The position numbers and the translations under genes are program-made. A stretch of 64,000 bases of DNA from CAZNPL01 sp964574815 (lineage in GTDB: Bacteria > Planctomycetota > Phycisphaerae > UBA1845), in assembly GCA_964574815.1 (NCBI GenBank), contig CAZNPL010000013.1, positions 76,046 to 140,045 of the forward strand, read 5' to 3'. Shown piece after piece: positions 18,561 to 28,778 of the stretch (within the stretch, counting starts at the first letter, position 1; every line of letters begins with the position of its first letter). A model generated the notes under the pieces. That model did not search any database and had not been told where the DNA came from. It saw only the letters and a program-made list of their open reading frames with translations.

Positions 18561-19070
18561 TCACGCCCGCTTGTAGTGAATCTCCATGCACTTCATCTCA
18601 GCCCCCTGCTCACCCTTGAAGTACATCTCCATCACATGTTCATCGGGGCCGAGCGCCTTGATCACCGACCGCTTGGTCATCGGCTTGCCGCTCCCCGGGT
18701 CGGTCATGGAGCCTTCCATGTTATAGCTGTCCGACGCCGGATCGTGCTGCCCGCGTTCGAGCTGAAAGAACGTGGCCATCGAGTCGATCCAGAACCCCTC
18801 GTAGCGCTTGTCGATGGTGTTATAGCCCCAAAATCCCTTGCCCTCGAACATTCCCGAATCGTCCTTGTACTCCTCCTGGAGGAACCGCCCGCCGAGCACC
18901 ATGGTGTTCACCATCGTTCCCTGCGAGACATGCGGCTCACCGCTCGGGTCCATCCACATCTTCACTTCAGCCCGCCAGGTTCCCTCAAACCGGGCGATCG
19001 ACTCGTGCTCCGACCCCGTCTCGGCCGCCGGCGCGCATGCGTCCACCATTTTCTTTGCGTCTGTTGTCAT
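18561..19070 (-). CDS. DUF1579 family protein
   Basis: The 169-residue protein matches the DUF1579 pattern: FEGTWRAEVKMWMDPSGEP, then LGGRFLQEEYK, GFWGYNTIDKRYEGFWID and a C-terminal EMYFKGEQGAEMKCMEIHY. The family is a small lipocalin-like barrel with no known activity. ATG 19070 has GGAGG 8 nt upstream, so the longer open frame to 19613 is rejected. It is divergent from an ECF sigma gene that begins about 340 bases away. Confidence 0.85.
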   Translation of the reverse strand: MTTDAKKMVDACAPAAETGSEHESIARFEGTWRAEVKMWMDPSGEPHVSQGTMVNTMVLGGRFLQEEYKDDSGMFEGKGFWGYNTIDKRYEGFWIDSMATFFQLERGQHDPASDSYNMEGSMTDPGSGKPMTKRSVIKALGPDEHVMEMYFKGEQGAEMKCMEIHYKRA

Positions 19071-19407
19071 CGTAGAATCCTCCGGTTCCGAACTTACCGG
19101 CTCCCAGGATAGCAAAACTCGGTCCCTCATGCACGGGCAATTATGGGGATCGGATCGGCCCCGATACTCAGTAAACGGCGCCAATGCAACGGCGGCGCCG
19201 GCGCGCCGGATCCAGTGGCACGAATCGGTGGTTCTGGGATAGGCCCCAACGGCCCGCGCGCCGCTGCGACCGCCGGATCGACCAGATAAGCCGAGGGCGG
19301 ACGCATTCGCGCTGCCGTCAAGGGCTATCGCACCCCTTCGGGGGCGTGGAATTTTGACGTTGCCTGTGAACCGCGATGCCGCCCCGAGCGACTCTACAAC
19401 GGACCCC
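19071..19407. other. Divergent intergenic region between DUF1579 and ECF sigma genes
   Basis: This region should hold the promoters for both divergent genes. A TTGACG occurs at 19354-19359 on the plus strand, but I could not pair it with a convincing -10 box. No gene is seen. Confidence 0.35.
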
Positions 19408-19953
19408 ATGAACGAGAGACACGACAGGGTCATCGACGAGTTGCTCGTCATGCGGTGCCAGGCGGGCAGCAGAGAGGCCTTCGACCAGCTTGTTCGCCGC
19501 TGGCAACGCCGACTCTGGCGGTACGCTCGGACCATAACCGGTAACGAGGACACGGCATGGGACGTCACACAGGAGACATGGATGGCCGTGTTACGGCAGA
19601 TGCGAAAGCTCAACGACCCGGCGTGGTTTGCGGTCTGGGTCTATCGCATCGTGCGGAACAAGTGCGCGGATCATCGTCGTGGGGCCGAACGGCGACGGCG
19701 GCTGGTCGTCGCTCTGGCCGAATGGCAAAGAGTGGAGAACAACCCGCGACGAGACGCCTCAGCCGATGCGTTGCTGAACGCGATGCAGCGCCTGCCGGCC
19801 GACCAGCGCGAGCTTCTATCACTGAAGTACGGCGGCGATCTCAACGTCGCCGAAATCGCCGTGATCCTCAACATCCCGGTCGGAACGGTGAAAAGCCGAT
19901 TGCACCACGCACGGAATGAACTGAGGGATATCCTTGAAGGAGGCGAATTATGA
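19408..19953 (+). CDS. ECF-family RNA polymerase sigma factor
   Basis: The 181-residue protein has the two sigma regions. Region 2 contains DTAWDVTQETWMAVLRQM and the WVYRIVRNKCADHRR helix. Region 4 contains LPADQRELLSLKYGGDLNVAEIA and the recognition helix VGTVKSRLHHARNEL. It differs from the kinase-linked sigma factor earlier in the window. The stop overlaps the start of the small membrane protein gene by 4 bases (TTATGA), a typical sigma and anti-sigma arrangement. ATG 19408 lacks a strong ribosome site; an upstream TTG at 19354 is a poorer choice. Confidence 0.85.
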   Translation: MNERHDRVIDELLVMRCQAGSREAFDQLVRRWQRRLWRYARTITGNEDTAWDVTQETWMAVLRQMRKLNDPAWFAVWVYRIVRNKCADHRRGAERRRRLVVALAEWQRVENNPRRDASADALLNAMQRLPADQRELLSLKYGGDLNVAEIAVILNIPVGTVKSRLHHARNELRDILEGGEL

Positions 19954-20321
19954 ACAGTCTCGACGACGACATCAGACGCGTCCTCGCAGATGAAGGCGCG
20001 CCCTGCGACCTCGACCGAGAAGAGGGCCTGTTCCGCCAGATGGCCGGGATCTATCAAGGCAAGATGCGATGGATGGCCATCCTGGCTACGGCGGAGTCCG
20101 TCGTGTTCGTGGTTCTTATCGTGCTGGCGGCCGTTGAGTTCTTCCAAGCCAATGAAACCAAGTCGCAGATCTTCTATGCCACGGCCGTTCTCTTTCTGGC
20201 CATGTTGCTTGTACTGGTGAAGCTCTGGGGCTGGATGCAGATGAACCGCAACGCCATCCAGCGCGAGATCAAACGCGTTGAGCTGCGAATAGTGGAACTG
20301 GCCAGACAGGATAAGGGCTAG
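19950..20321 (+). CDS. Small two-helix membrane protein coupled to ECF sigma, candidate anti-sigma factor
   Basis: The 123-residue protein has a charged cytoplasmic N-terminus (about 1-36), membrane segments at about 40-62 and 72-93, and a basic amphipathic C-terminus (RNAIQREIKRVELRIVELARQ) that could form a coiled coil. It resembles small planctomycete proteins of the DUF6768 type found beside ECF sigma genes, though I cannot confirm the family by search. Its start overlaps the sigma stop, so the pair is cotranslated. A role as membrane-bound regulator of the sigma factor is inference; it has no zinc-binding ZAS motif. Confidence 0.6.
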   Translation: MNSLDDDIRRVLADEGAPCDLDREEGLFRQMAGIYQGKMRWMAILATAESVVFVVLIVLAAVEFFQANETKSQIFYATAVLFLAMLLVLVKLWGWMQMNRNAIQREIKRVELRIVELARQDKG

Positions 20322-20458
20322 GTCGTCAGCCGTGCCGGTCCGTCGTCACCTGTCACTGCCGCTCGGAGGCCCGGCTGTCGCGGGTGACTTCGGGCCGTCA
20401 TCGGACTATCCAAGGACGCCGCATGGCTGCAACTCGGGTGATCCCCCCCACCCACGCG

Positions 20459-23395
20459 TCACTCGAAATCGAATGGCATGGGCACGCCTCTTGCAGCGTA
20501 GTCGCGAAGGATTTCCAACCCGGCAGCCTCCTCCCCGGCGATGAGCGCACACCAGTACGCCTCGAATGCGACCGAGGCGCTGACGGGGTGCAGGGCCTGA
20601 TCGATCTCACGCATGATCCGCGCCACCGAATCCTCCGCGACGGCACACGCGACCTCGGCAGCCTCCTCAGGAAAGGTGGGCTTCAGCATCGCCCAGCCCC
20701 AGGGTCGAGCGTCGTGGGGAAACCCACGCGCGTCCTCAATGACCAGCGACAAGGCGCTCTGAAAGTCCGCGTTTTCCATTAAGGCAGCTTGAACGTCGTT
20801 TCCTTGATGCAATGCCACGGCGATCAGGAGCGACGGAGGCAGAGCGCGACCGGCCCGAGCTGCGATTTCAGCGTATCGCTCATTCTGTCGGGTGAGTTCC
20901 TGGTGGACCCGGAATAACAGCGATTGGAGCAACGTTCTGCGCGTCGCGGACGACGGCGCTGCGTTGTGCGCGGCTTCCGCAAGTGCCACGAGCTCATTGG
21001 AATCTGCCTTCATCCCGGCGATGTCGCCGGCAATCCGTTGCTTGATCAGGTGTCCTGCGGCAATCGCAAATTCCACAGGTGCCGGTCGCGACCTCATCTC
21101 TTCTACCAGGTTCTGAAACCGCGCAAGGCTCGCTTGAATCTCCGCGAGCCGCGTTCCGTTGTCCTTCCCGGCATAGAAATCCACAGCCCGCCTCTGCTCG
21201 TCCGCCAGATCCATTTGAACCTGCTGCATGCGACCACGCAGTACGTTCAAGGCCTCGACATCGCGCGTGAACTCGTAGAGCTCCGCCACGGTAGCGTACG
21301 TTTGACTGTCCTTCGGCGCGAGCACCATGGCCCTGTCGTACCGTTCCAGAGCTTTGGCGATCGTCGGATGTTCGCCGACGAGTCGCCGAAGCGCCTCGCG
21401 GCCTCCTTCGTCGTTGTACAGATAGGAGAGCATCTCCAGATCACCGCGCATCCGCAGTTTCTTCACGTCGATCGCATCGCCGATGACTTCCATCAGCGCG
21501 GCGTCAACGAGCGTCGATGCGGAATTGAACAGGAGGATACTGTCGTCGGGATCAAGGGCGACGGCCTTCTCCAGCATCTTGACGCCCTGATCGAAGGCGA
21601 CGCGGTCCCCGTTCAATTCAAACAGAGAAAAGTAGACTAAGGCGGCGTTATTGACCGCAGAAGCACTCTCGGCTTGACTCGCATAGGCCTTGATGGCATT
21701 TCGAAAGTATCGATCCGCCTTTGCATCCTCGCCCTCTTGAATCGCCTTGTGCCCAAGGGCCGTATTGAGGCGCGCCTGCACGTTGACGTCCGAGGGGTCC
21801 GCGCGTTCGAGCCACGTGATCCTGTCGTCGATGTCGACGGGCATCACGGCCCGCATTTGAGCGGCTTCGTATTTCCTGGCCGGATCCGTCTCCTTTTCGT
21901 AGGCCTCCTCGGCCAACTGGCGGGCGTCCGACTCGGCGCCGAGGTCGCGCAGCGTCGAGCCGACGGCCATCAGCGTGTCGAAGTCGCGTTGATTGGCCAG
22001 AAGCACTTCGTCGAAGAGGGCACGCCCTTCCGCGTGTTTACCGAGCCAGTAGTACACCTGGCCAAGGTAGAGGCGGTACTCGTCGGAATCCCCGGCCAAC
22101 CCGCGAATCGCAAGGAAGGTCTGCTCGGCCTCCTCGAGTTCGTCCTGGCGGCTCTGCGGATCGACCATCTCCTGCGCGCGGCGGAATCGGACGATCCCCA
22201 GGTCGAATGCGACCGGCACGACGTCGGCCAGTGCCATCACCTCTTCCTTGGCGGCCACGATGACCGGGTCATCTCGAATCTGCGTTCCGACGTATTCCCG
22301 GAGGATAGCCTGTTGGCCCGCCTGATCCGCAGCTTCGTATCGGCGGTAAAAGTCCTCGGGCCCTCCTCCGGCCTGCAGACGCTCGACAATGCGCGCCCAT
22401 TTCTTCTCGACCGCACCGTTGTACCCCTCCTCTGCGGCCCTGAGCTCCTTAAGACGGCCATCGACGTACGGCAGCAACAACGCAAAGGACGACTCGTACT
22501 CGCTGCGTCGAGCGTAACTCTGGCCGAGGATGCGGGCACCCTCAGATGTCCCGAGCCGTTCCTTGAGAGGAACCAACAATTCGTGACACTGGTCCAGCCC
22601 GCCACGGGCCTCATACATGAGTGCCAAACGCGATGCCAGGTCCGCATTCTTCGGCTCCTCGGCCACCGCACGCTCGAGAAGCTGGACACGTGTGGCGTCC
22701 ACGGCTGCAGTGTCCTTGGCCAGCGGGGCGATCACATCGAGGAACGCGAGGGCACCTCGAACGTCGGAAGCCGCGAACCGCTCGACCCAGGGCGCCCCCC
22801 ATTCGAACGGCTTTCGGATGATGTCCGTTGCGGGAAACCGTCGTTGGACGGTGATCGCGATATCGAGCACCGAGGCCGCTTGCTCGGCCCTCCCCCGGCG
22901 AACCAGCTCATCCAGAAGTGATTTCAGGCCGAGCTCCGCACCGCTGGCGTGACTGGTCCGGCCCATAATCACTGCCCGATAGAGCCGCGCGGCCTCGACA
23001 GGTTGGTCGGATTCCACGAGGCGCCTGGCATCCTCCAGTTGTCCCGCGGCGCGGTAGTCCGGAGAATTGATGTAGGAGGCCCAGACAAGGGCGGTACACA
23101 AGCCGGCGGCGACAGCTGCCATCACCATGTTCCAGCCTCTGGCAAACGGGGAGAGCGGTTCGCGACCGATGAAGACCTGACCATCCTCCGCGTCAGTCAC
23201 GCGGTAGGCGCGCAGTGCGATAATCGGAATAAACAGGGCACAGATGCAACTCGTGGTGATGTACCAACCGGTGACGGAATCAACGTCGCGCGTGCCGCAC
23301 AACCTCGTGCCAAACCCGTTGAACATCCGCATCGACGGCATCGAGTCAATGGGCTGCATACTCGGAAACCTGTCCTCGAGCTTGATTCTCGACAT
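20459..23395 (-). CDS. Large TPR protein with N-terminal membrane region
   Basis: The 978-residue protein begins with a short segment reading FNGFGTRLCGTRDV, then YITTSCICALFIPIIALRAYRV, a pattern I have seen at the front of other planctomycete TPR proteins. A second hydrophobic segment lies at about 85-103. The rest is a long helical solenoid with tetratricopeptide-like units (for example LEEAEQTFLAIRGLAGD, KYEAAQMRA and YRNAIKAYASQ-like repeats). It probably scaffolds proteins at the membrane. ATG 23395 has GGAG 9 nt upstream; the frame extends to 23470. It is not adjacent to an obvious partner. Confidence 0.7.
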   Translation of the reverse strand: MSRIKLEDRFPSMQPIDSMPSMRMFNGFGTRLCGTRDVDSVTGWYITTSCICALFIPIIALRAYRVTDAEDGQVFIGREPLSPFARGWNMVMAAVAAGLCTALVWASYINSPDYRAAGQLEDARRLVESDQPVEAARLYRAVIMGRTSHASGAELGLKSLLDELVRRGRAEQAASVLDIAITVQRRFPATDIIRKPFEWGAPWVERFAASDVRGALAFLDVIAPLAKDTAAVDATRVQLLERAVAEEPKNADLASRLALMYEARGGLDQCHELLVPLKERLGTSEGARILGQSYARRSEYESSFALLLPYVDGRLKELRAAEEGYNGAVEKKWARIVERLQAGGGPEDFYRRYEAADQAGQQAILREYVGTQIRDDPVIVAAKEEVMALADVVPVAFDLGIVRFRRAQEMVDPQSRQDELEEAEQTFLAIRGLAGDSDEYRLYLGQVYYWLGKHAEGRALFDEVLLANQRDFDTLMAVGSTLRDLGAESDARQLAEEAYEKETDPARKYEAAQMRAVMPVDIDDRITWLERADPSDVNVQARLNTALGHKAIQEGEDAKADRYFRNAIKAYASQAESASAVNNAALVYFSLFELNGDRVAFDQGVKMLEKAVALDPDDSILLFNSASTLVDAALMEVIGDAIDVKKLRMRGDLEMLSYLYNDEGGREALRRLVGEHPTIAKALERYDRAMVLAPKDSQTYATVAELYEFTRDVEALNVLRGRMQQVQMDLADEQRRAVDFYAGKDNGTRLAEIQASLARFQNLVEEMRSRPAPVEFAIAAGHLIKQRIAGDIAGMKADSNELVALAEAAHNAAPSSATRRTLLQSLLFRVHQELTRQNERYAEIAARAGRALPPSLLIAVALHQGNDVQAALMENADFQSALSLVIEDARGFPHDARPWGWAMLKPTFPEEAAEVACAVAEDSVARIMREIDQALHPVSASVAFEAYWCALIAGEEAAGLEILRDYAARGVPMPFDFE

Positions 23396-23877
23396 CGACC
23401 ATGCTCCAGTCAGGACCGAGCGCCGCGCTGCAGCCCCGGCCCATCGCAGCCTCAGATGGCTTGAAAACACATTTCTGCTTGCCCGTTGGTGCTCGGAAAC
23501 GGGCTCCTCATTACCTAGTATCCAATTGAACGCGCGCAGCGCGAGAAGTGCCCCTGTGGTGCCGTCCCCTGCCCAAACCGGTCAGATAAGCACCGAATAC
23601 CGCAAGACTCGCGCCTCCTTATACCCAGGGCTGAACCTTATCTTGCGTCCGGCTCCGCGCACGGTAGGATTCTGAGCGCCGTGAAGGCACAGCCTGATCG
23701 GACGCGACGGCCTTAAGGGACCCGGTGGAACGCCTCCGCTTGCGACGCCGGGATCGGGCCGATAACCGCCGCATCTCTGCGAACTTTGTTGTTCATGAGC
23801 CGCAGGCCGAAGGGACCCAAGTACCGGTGGAGCCCCCCGCGCTTGTGATTCGATTCCCGGACGGAGGTGCATTTGCC
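23396..23877. other. Intergenic region between divergent TPR and lipoprotein genes
   Basis: This 480-base stretch separates two divergent genes and should hold promoters for both. I see no RNA gene, repeat or coding signal. Confidence 0.35.
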
Positions 23878-25323
23878 ATGACCCACGCAAAACGTCAAAT
23901 CACGCTTCTGGTTGTATCGGCGATTCTCGTCACCTGGATGTGCGGTTGTCCCTCTCAGCCGTCCCCGGACGACGGCGGTCCCAATGCCAACGTCAACGAT
24001 AACGATAACAGCAGCGCCAACGACAACCAGAACGGCAGCGGGAACCTCAATGGGAACGGGGACGAAGGCGGCGAGGCAGCGGGGGGCGCCCCGGAAGAGC
24101 GCCTCCAGCCAACCGATCTGGCCTATGAAGGTGCTTTTCGCCTGCCCGAGGATTTCAACTGGGGGGCGCGCGGACTCTCCTTCTACCCCGCGGGTGACGG
24201 CGTCGCCGGCTCGCTGCTGGTGGCCGGCTTCGAACTCATCCACGACCCCGCTCATCCCGGCGAATCATGCTGGGACCCGTCGTGGGATTGCGAAGCCTTC
24301 TATGGCGAAGTGACGATCCCCGCGCCGGCCATCGGATCGAACTGGGAGGACCTTCCCCAGGCCGCTACCCTGAGACCGATGACGAGCTTCGACGGCGGAC
24401 TGGCGTCCACCGTCCACCGCGAATACCTCTACGTCAGCGACCTCGAATACGTACCGCAACGAGGTACCCAGACCAGCGACAAGCTCTACGGCTCGATCGA
24501 GCTGTGGTACGCCGAAGGGGTGGCCGGCGAAGACACGTTCCCCACGGTCTGGTTCGCCAACCTGGACGGCACCGGGCCGCAGGGCATGTTCCATGTAGGC
24601 CCCGACGAGACGCCCTACCACGGCCGCAAAACGGGCACGTACTTGTTCACAGCGCCCCAATGGTACGCCGACGAGTACCTGGGCGGCCGCACGTTGATCA
24701 CCGGGCGGTCCCGCGGCACGCCGCTCGACGGCACCGAGCCGATCACGACCCGCGGCGGCTCGCAGGGGCCGACCCTGTTTGCCTTTCACCCCGCCGATGC
24801 CGACACCGCGACCGGCGACCTCGACGCTCTGCCGATGCTGTACTATCGTACGGCATTCCCCGGTTGCGCGGGCCCCAATGTCGGCGATTCGGCCAACTGC
24901 GATTACCCCGACTACACCATGTGTGACGACTGGTCCGGCGCCTCCTTCGTCGACAGCGGTACCCGAAGGGCGATCATCATCGCGGGCTACAAGGGGTTGG
25001 GCGTAAACTGCTACGACGAGCCGCCCGTGGAATGCGACGACCCCTGCAGCGCATCCCACGGCTATCACTGCCAGCCGTATGAAAGGCAGATCATCTTCTA
25101 CGACGTACACGAATTGGGGCACAGCGCCACTGGCGGGCAGGATCCATGGATTGTCTTGCCCTACGTGATCTGGCGGCCGGAGGAGTTCTTCCTGCAAGGC
25201 AATCCCTGCTGGAACCTGGGCGGCATGACCTTCGACGCGGCCGGACGGCGGCTCTACATCGTCGAGCGGGGTCTGGGCGAAGGCGAGATGAATGCCGCCG
25301 TCGTCCACGTCTGGTCACTGTAG
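23878..25323 (+). CDS. Secreted lipoprotein with Asn-rich linker, unknown function
   Basis: The 481-residue protein has a lipoprotein signal peptide (core LLVVSAILVTWM, lipobox M-C-G-C) followed by a low-complexity Asp/Asn/Gly linker of about 45 residues. The folded domain starts near LQPTDLAYEGAFRLP and has many Trp, Gly, Tyr and paired Cys residues (CWDPSWDC, ECDDPCS), suggesting a disulfide-bonded beta-propeller or similar surface domain. No catalytic motif is recognised. GGAGG lies 10 nt ahead of ATG 23878. Its stop is 4 bases from the convergent mrpG stop. Confidence 0.7.
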   Translation: MTHAKRQITLLVVSAILVTWMCGCPSQPSPDDGGPNANVNDNDNSSANDNQNGSGNLNGNGDEGGEAAGGAPEERLQPTDLAYEGAFRLPEDFNWGARGLSFYPAGDGVAGSLLVAGFELIHDPAHPGESCWDPSWDCEAFYGEVTIPAPAIGSNWEDLPQAATLRPMTSFDGGLASTVHREYLYVSDLEYVPQRGTQTSDKLYGSIELWYAEGVAGEDTFPTVWFANLDGTGPQGMFHVGPDETPYHGRKTGTYLFTAPQWYADEYLGGRTLITGRSRGTPLDGTEPITTRGGSQGPTLFAFHPADADTATGDLDALPMLYYRTAFPGCAGPNVGDSANCDYPDYTMCDDWSGASFVDSGTRRAIIIAGYKGLGVNCYDEPPVECDDPCSASHGYHCQPYERQIIFYDVHELGHSATGGQDPWIVLPYVIWRPEEFFLQGNPCWNLGGMTFDAAGRRLYIVERGLGEGEMNAAVVHVWSL

Positions 25324-25327
25324 CAAA

Positions 25328-25687
25328 TCAGCGTTCCGTTGACTCTTTCTTGTTGACACGGTCGCCCAGCTCATCGACGACCGTCTCGGGAGCGAGCGGC
25401 TCGCGATACCGGTAGGCGGCTCGCGCAATCAGATGCGACGCCGCCGGGATCGTGACAAAGAAGAAAACGCACACCAGCACGCAACGCGCGACAACGTCCG
25501 CTTCACGGAAGTGCACGGCGACCGCGAGCACGATCGACGTCGCGCCTAGCGTGACGGCCTTGCTCGCAGCCTGCATCCGCGTGTAGACGTCCGTCATGAG
25601 CACAATCCCCAAGCCGGCCAGAAGGCAGAAGAGGGCGCCGACGCCCAGGAGAACGATGGTCAGATGATCAATAGTATCCGGCGTCAC
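25328..25687 (-). CDS. mrpG: Mrp Na+/H+ antiporter subunit G
   Basis: The 119-residue protein has the MrpG layout of three membrane helices, with the signature LGIVLMTDVYTRMQAASKA in the middle, and ends in a charged tail. It is the last gene of the mrp operon. The GTG start overlaps the mrpF stop by 4 bases (GTGA). Mrp antiporters need all their subunits to exchange Na+ (or K+, Ca2+) for H+, so this small subunit should be essential to the complex. Confidence 0.9.
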   Translation of the reverse strand: MTPDTIDHLTIVLLGVGALFCLLAGLGIVLMTDVYTRMQAASKAVTLGATSIVLAVAVHFREADVVARCVLVCVFFFVTIPAASHLIARAAYRYREPLAPETVVDELGDRVNKKESTER

Positions 25688-25944
25688 CTCGCCTTCCTTT
25701 CCAGGAATTGCGCGAACGCCACCGTGCCGACGAAACTGATCAAAGCCAGGATGATCGTCACATCCAGAAAAACCCGCTGGTCGAAGGCGATCGCAAACAC
25801 CGCCGTCAACGCCGCCGCCAGCACCGCAATCACATCCAGGGCGACAACGCGATCGGCAAGGCCCGGCCCGCGCACAAGTCGCACCGTCGCCAGGACGATG
25901 GCCAGCATCAGCAATCCCGTGATGATTTGCATGACCGTCAACAT
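25684..25944 (-). CDS. mrpF: Mrp Na+/H+ antiporter subunit F
   Basis: The 86-residue protein has three membrane helices and the MrpF signature RLVRGPGLADRVVALDVIA. The start at 25944 matches the family N-terminus (MLTVMQIITGLL); an ATG at 25992 would add 16 residues and overlap mrpE by 25 bases. It overlaps mrpG by 4 bases and so is translationally coupled to it. Confidence 0.9.
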   Translation of the reverse strand: MLTVMQIITGLLMLAIVLATVRLVRGPGLADRVVALDVIAVLAAALTAVFAIAFDQRVFLDVTIILALISFVGTVAFAQFLERKAR

Positions 25945-25967
25945 GCCGGCCCCAAAACACTTCCCCG

Positions 25968-26437
25968 CTATCGCAGCAATGTCAAAACCCATCGCTCAAA
26001 GCGCTGCTTGATCTGCCGGCGGGCCTGTTCGGGATCGTCGACGAACATTTCGTGTACGTACAGGAAGCGGCGGTCCTCCGACACATCAAGACTCAGACTC
26101 CCCGGCGTCAAGGTGATCATGTTTGCCAGAACCGCGATCTCCAGATCCGTCCTCGTGTCCAGCGGAACGGCCACGATGCCCGGCCTGCGCAGCGTTCTCG
26201 GCGTCACCACGTCCCACGCAATACGCACATTGGACTTCAACACCTCCCACAAGAACAGCACGCCAAACCAGAACGCCAGCGGTACCTTCCGGAAATACGT
26301 CGAGGGGCCGACCAGCGACTGCAGCCACCAGAGGACGAGAAACCCTACCGCGAATCCGAGCAGCCCGTTACTGTATGTGAAGATGCCGGTCGAAGCGATC
26401 CACAAAACCATCAGCGTCAGGTTGAGCAGGAGGACCG

Positions 26438-26441
<4 letters not shown>
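25968..26441 (-). CDS. mrpE: Mrp Na+/H+ antiporter subunit E
   Basis: The 157-residue protein has the MrpE pattern: hydrophobic N-terminal helices, then VLKSNVRIAWDVVTP, TLTPGSLSLDVSEDRRFLYVHEMFVD, and a short C-terminal helix. Subunit E contributes to complex assembly and is needed for transport. The start overlaps the mrpD stop by 4 bases. Confidence 0.92.
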
Positions 26442-28020
<1,579 letters not shown>

Positions 28021-28024
<4 letters not shown>

Positions 28025-28368
28025 GGCTCGACGGCTTGAATCTCCTCTGCGTCTTCGGTGCCGGTCTCTGCGTACGCCCGCTTGACCAGAACCGCCGCGA
28101 ACGCAAGCACGGCAAAGCTGATCACGATCGCCGTGAGGATCAGCGCCTGCGGGATCGGGTCCGCGTATCCGCTCACCGGAACGTCGGAACCGTGCGGCAC
28201 GATCGCCGGCTTCGCCCGAACCAGACCGCCCGACGTGAAAATCAGCAGGTTCGCCGAATGGCTCAACAGCAACAGCCCGAAAATGAGCCTGATCGTGCTG
28301 CGCGCCAGCAGCATGTAAAACGCCGTTGCGTACAGCGCGCCGACCAGCAATGCCATCACGACGAACAC
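28021..28368 (-). CDS. mrpC: Mrp Na+/H+ antiporter subunit C
   Basis: The 115-residue protein has three membrane helices and is homologous to complex I NuoK. The conserved LIFGLLLLSHSANLLIF and DPIPQALILTAIVISFA elements are visible. The gene overlaps mrpD by 4 bases and begins 2 bases after mrpB ends. Confidence 0.93.
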
Positions 28369-28370
28369 GG

Positions 28371-28778
28371 TTATTCCTCAAACAACGTCAGCAACACCAA
28401 CAGCGAGGCCCCCGTCACGACCAGGTACACCCCGACGTCAAACATCAGCACGGTTCCAACCTTCAGCTCAGCGGGCAGTTCGAACGGCAACCACAACCCG
28501 AGCATGAACGGCTGACCCGCCAGCCAGGCGATACACCCGCTTCCCATCGCCAGCAGCAAACCCACGGCGACCAGCAACCGCGGCGGGACCCGCAGAAGTC
28601 TTCGAGCCTGAGCGGCGTCAAACGCCAGCGCATACAACGCGAACGCCGTCACGGCCAGCAGACCGCCGATGAAACCCCCGCCCGGCTCATTGTGCCCCCG
28701 CAGCAGCATGAAAAATGAGAAACTCAGCAGCAATGGAGTCAATGCACGCGTGGTTGTCTGGAATACGAGAGAATTCAC
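28371..28778 (-). CDS. mrpB: Mrp Na+/H+ antiporter subunit B
   Basis: The 135-residue protein has four membrane helices and the MrpB signature GHNEPGGGFIGGLLA near residues 29-43. It follows mrpA with a 4-base overlap, the usual order in mrp operons. The N-terminal STRALTPLLLSFSFFMLLRG-like helix is typical of the family. Confidence 0.93.
   Translation of the reverse strand: MNSLVFQTTTRALTPLLLSFSFFMLLRGHNEPGGGFIGGLLAVTAFALYALAFDAAQARRLLRVPPRLLVAVGLLLAMGSGCIAWLAGQPFMLGLWLPFELPAELKVGTVLMFDVGVYLVVTGASLLVLLTLFEE

Noticed and set aside
16006..18576. Plus-strand open frame of 856 codons
   Set aside because: It is antisense to the UbiD-family gene and out of frame with the PHP gene; composition is Arg/His/Asp-rich with no domain.
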